Positions 62,255 to 64,000 of a stretch of 64,000 nt of DNA are shown here, piece by piece (within the stretch, counting starts at the first letter, position 1; the number at the start of each line of letters is the position of its first letter). The position numbers were made by a program, and so were the translations under genes. Source of the stretch: Aurantiacibacter sediminis. Its GTDB lineage: Bacteria > Pseudomonadota > Alphaproteobacteria > Sphingomonadales > Sphingomonadaceae. The stretch lies in NCBI RefSeq assembly GCF_016019885.1, contig NZ_JAEANY010000003.1:186001-250000 (forward strand). Reading direction: 5' to 3'. The notes under the pieces are model-generated. The model made no database searches and was not told where the DNA came from. It saw only the letters and a list, made by a program, of their open reading frames with translations.

Positions 62255-63155
62255 CCGATTTGGCAGCGACATCGCGCCGCCTGCCCAAATACCAGAGCCA
62301 CAATCCCGATCCGATAATCAGCGCCGCGCCGCCCATCGCAATTGCGTCAGGCGCTTCGTTGAAGAAAATCCAGGCAAGCGTCGTTGCGACCAGGATCTGC
62401 ACATAGGTCATCGGGGCGATGGTCGCGGCGCCCGCCCGCTGTGTGCCCATGAAGATCAGCCAGTGCGCGCATGTCGCCGTTACCGCCACGCAAGCCGCGC
62501 GGGCAAGCACGTGCCATTCCGGCCAGTAGAAATCGACCGCAGCATATCCGCTCACCTCGCCCAGAACCGCGGCGGTCACCAACACGACTGTCGCCCCGCC
62601 CGCGACATAGACTTGCGCTGCGAGCGAGCTCCCCGCCCCTCTCGCCGCGCGGTTTGCCGTCATCAGCACCGCCATGCCGAAAGCACACAGCACCGGCAGA
62701 AGCGCAGCAAAGCCGATCTCCGCGAAATTGGGCCGCAGGATGATCAGCACACCGATGAAAGCCACTACGGTGGCGATGATGGTGGAGGCACGAAGGCGCT
62801 CGCCGAGGAAGACGCTTGCCAGCAGCGCGGTGATCATCGGCTGGGTGAAAGTGATCGCCACGGCATCCGCCAGCGGCATCAGCCACACGCTGCCGAAGAA
62901 AGCGAGCGTCGCGATCCCCACGCCCAGCCCGCGCATCGCCTGAATGGCAGGCTTCGAAATTGTGCGAAACGGTGCCCCGCCCTCCTTATACGCCAGCAAA
63001 GCCGAAAGCGCGGCGAAGCCTAGCGAATAGCGGAAGGCGGCGAGCGCAGTGGGTGTCCACTCATCGGCAATGCTTTTCACAATTGCATCGCCAATCGACA
63101 GCAGGACGAAGCCCGCCAGCGCGAAGACCAATCCGGCCTTGTCCGATTGTTGCAT
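62229..63155 (-). CDS. DMT-superfamily (EamA) transporter
   Basis: 308 residues, ten transmembrane helices in two EamA repeats (FALAGFVLLSIGDAIVKS and AQVYVAGGATVVLVTAAVLG are the repeat starts). Exports or imports small metabolites; substrate unknown. The 26-base overlap with the convergent gene at 62229 is coding on both strands. Confidence 0.86.
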   Translation of the reverse strand: MQQSDKAGLVFALAGFVLLSIGDAIVKSIADEWTPTALAAFRYSLGFAALSALLAYKEGGAPFRTISKPAIQAMRGLGVGIATLAFFGSVWLMPLADAVAITFTQPMITALLASVFLGERLRASTIIATVVAFIGVLIILRPNFAEIGFAALLPVLCAFGMAVLMTANRAARGAGSSLAAQVYVAGGATVVLVTAAVLGEVSGYAAVDFYWPEWHVLARAACVAVTATCAHWLIFMGTQRAGAATIAPMTYVQILVATTLAWIFFNEAPDAIAMGGAALIIGSGLWLWYLGRRRDVAAKSVSPGVSKR

Positions 63156-63329
63156 GCGATGAGAACCTTGCGGCGATGACTGCGCTGGCCCCTAGGCCTG
63201 CTGGCAGTGCGCATCAATCGCAAAATCCGCCCGCACCCGCCTCGCCAAGTTTACGAAGCCTTAAACGGTCATGCTTAACAGAAACCTATACACGGCCCCG
63301 CTGGGGCTCGTTTTTTGCGTGGAGACAGC

Positions 63330-64000
63330 GTGGTTAAACTGATCATCCAGATCCCGTGTCTGAACGAGGCGGAAAGCCTGCCAGAGACGCTCGCGCGGCT
63401 TCCCCGGCGCATTCCGGGCGTGGATGTGATCGAATTTCTGGTGGTGGACGATGGCTCCAGCGATGGGACGGCCGTGGTGGCTCGCCAGTTCGGCGCGCAT
63501 CATGTGGTGAGCCATCGGCGCAATCGCGGCCTTGCTGCCGCCTTCCGCTCCGGCCTGGACAAGGCATTGTCTGAAGGCGCGGATATCATCGTGAATACGG
63601 ATGGTGACGGACAATATGAGGGCGCGGATATTGCGGCGCTTGTCACCCCGGTGGTCGAGGGCCGCGCGGACATCGTGATCGGGGATCGGGGCGTTGCGGA
63701 CAATGCGCATTTCTCCCCAGCCAAACGGCTCATGCAGCGTGTGGGATCGGGCGTGGTGCAATCGCTGGCGGGCACGAAAGTGACCGACGCAGTGAGCGGT
63801 TTTCGCGCGATCAGCCGGGAGGCTGCGCAGCGCATCAACATCACCACCGAATTTTCCTACACCACCGACATGCTGATCCAGGCGGGTCGCAAGAAGATGG
63901 CGATCCTGACAGTGCCGGTGCGCACCCATGCCGCCGTGCGCCCCAGCCGCCTATTCAAGTCGATCCCGCGCTTTATCATGCAGACCGGCATCACAATGGC
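63330..64000 (+). CDS. Family 2 glycosyltransferase (dolichyl-phosphate mannose synthase-like), 3' end missing
   Basis: At least 223 codons; it runs off the window. GTG start at 63330 with GGAGA 6 nt upstream. The N-terminal nucleotide-sugar fold: VKLIIQIPCLNEAESLPETL, VVDDGSSDGT, the NTDGDGQYE motif (D-x-D), and GFRAISREAA. Family members pass sugar to a lipid carrier or wall polymer. No ORF was otherwise listed here because the stop is outside the window. Confidence 0.88.
   Translation, partial: MVKLIIQIPCLNEAESLPETLARLPRRIPGVDVIEFLVVDDGSSDGTAVVARQFGAHHVVSHRRNRGLAAAFRSGLDKALSEGADIIVNTDGDGQYEGADIAALVTPVVEGRADIVIGDRGVADNAHFSPAKRLMQRVGSGVVQSLAGTKVTDAVSGFRAISREAAQRINITTEFSYTTDMLIQAGRKKMAILTVPVRTHAAVRPSRLFKSIPRFIMQTGITM

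Overview
The window looks like chromosomal core and near-core DNA from an alphaproteobacterium. Sphingomonadales, and probably Erythrobacteraceae, is the best guess. This is an inference from gene content: a class I lysyl-tRNA synthetase, the order rpmF-plsX-fabH-ihfA-merR, methionine synthase split into two proteins behind metF, an F1-only atp operon, a soluble LOV histidine kinase resembling the EL346 type known from Erythrobacter litoralis, and an iron-sulfur (6-4) photolyase. I see no rRNA, tRNA, CRISPR array, insertion sequence, integrase or prophage block. Genes are dense and no gene-free gap exceeds 300 bases. The longest gaps are 2615-2857, 5128-5380, 5957-6151, 29517-29738 and 51521-51734. 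They hold only small repeats, leaders or nothing I can name.

Layout. 1-9628: end of ettA, a small lipoprotein, a MarC-type membrane protein, an FKBP isomerase, a HAD hydrolase, a membrane-anchored methyltransferase, a flavin-type oxidoreductase, an Arg-rich RcnB-like repeat protein, a 2OG oxygenase and lysK. 9724-16869: MscS channel, a Pro/Ala-rich membrane protein, a SnoaL-like protein, a DinG-type helicase translationally coupled to a histidine phosphatase, and a TetR/hydrolase divergent pair with a palindrome between. 16884-19982: the rpmF-plsX-fabH-ihfA-merR operon, read leftward. 20176-24095: MAPEG protein, fatty-acid desaturase, MBL hydrolase, GNAT, and a LexA/CI-like S24 repressor divergent from two small genes, with an array of TCCTA half-sites between. 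24243-28838: cysS, a TPP enzyme and an aldehyde dehydrogenase in one operon. 28890-36795: small membrane proteins, cobT with a coupled small ORF, outer-envelope-type proteins, and priA. 36869-46998: LOV kinase, ArsR-methyltransferase fusion with metF and the two metH halves, a secreted HEXXH protease with repeat-like C-terminus, and the photolyase. 47010-51520: SulP transporter, Ada, membrane-anchored serine protease. 51735-57346: atpH-A-G-(lipoprotein)-D-(membrane protein)-C. 57418-64000: SOUL heme protein, S9 peptidase, HNH protein, GT-C glycosyltransferase, DMT exporter and a GT2 gene running off the end.

Genes that work together. The methionine block makes 5-methyl-THF (MetF) and uses it to methylate homocysteine (MetH1+MetH2, B12-dependent). 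It lies under a fused ArsR-methyltransferase whose start overlaps a perfect 22-bp palindrome, which suggests autoregulation tied to SAM/SAH or methionine status. CobT relates to the cobalamin that MetH2 needs. The F1 operon carries two non-ATPase genes. A blue-light sensor, an FeS photolyase and Ada fit a sunlit habitat. The most unusual signals are a 28-bp element placed 27-29 nt after the stop codon of two unrelated genes, the CI/Cro-like S24 locus, the atp operon insertions, and the consistent packing of convergent genes, four pairs of which share overlapping stop codons.
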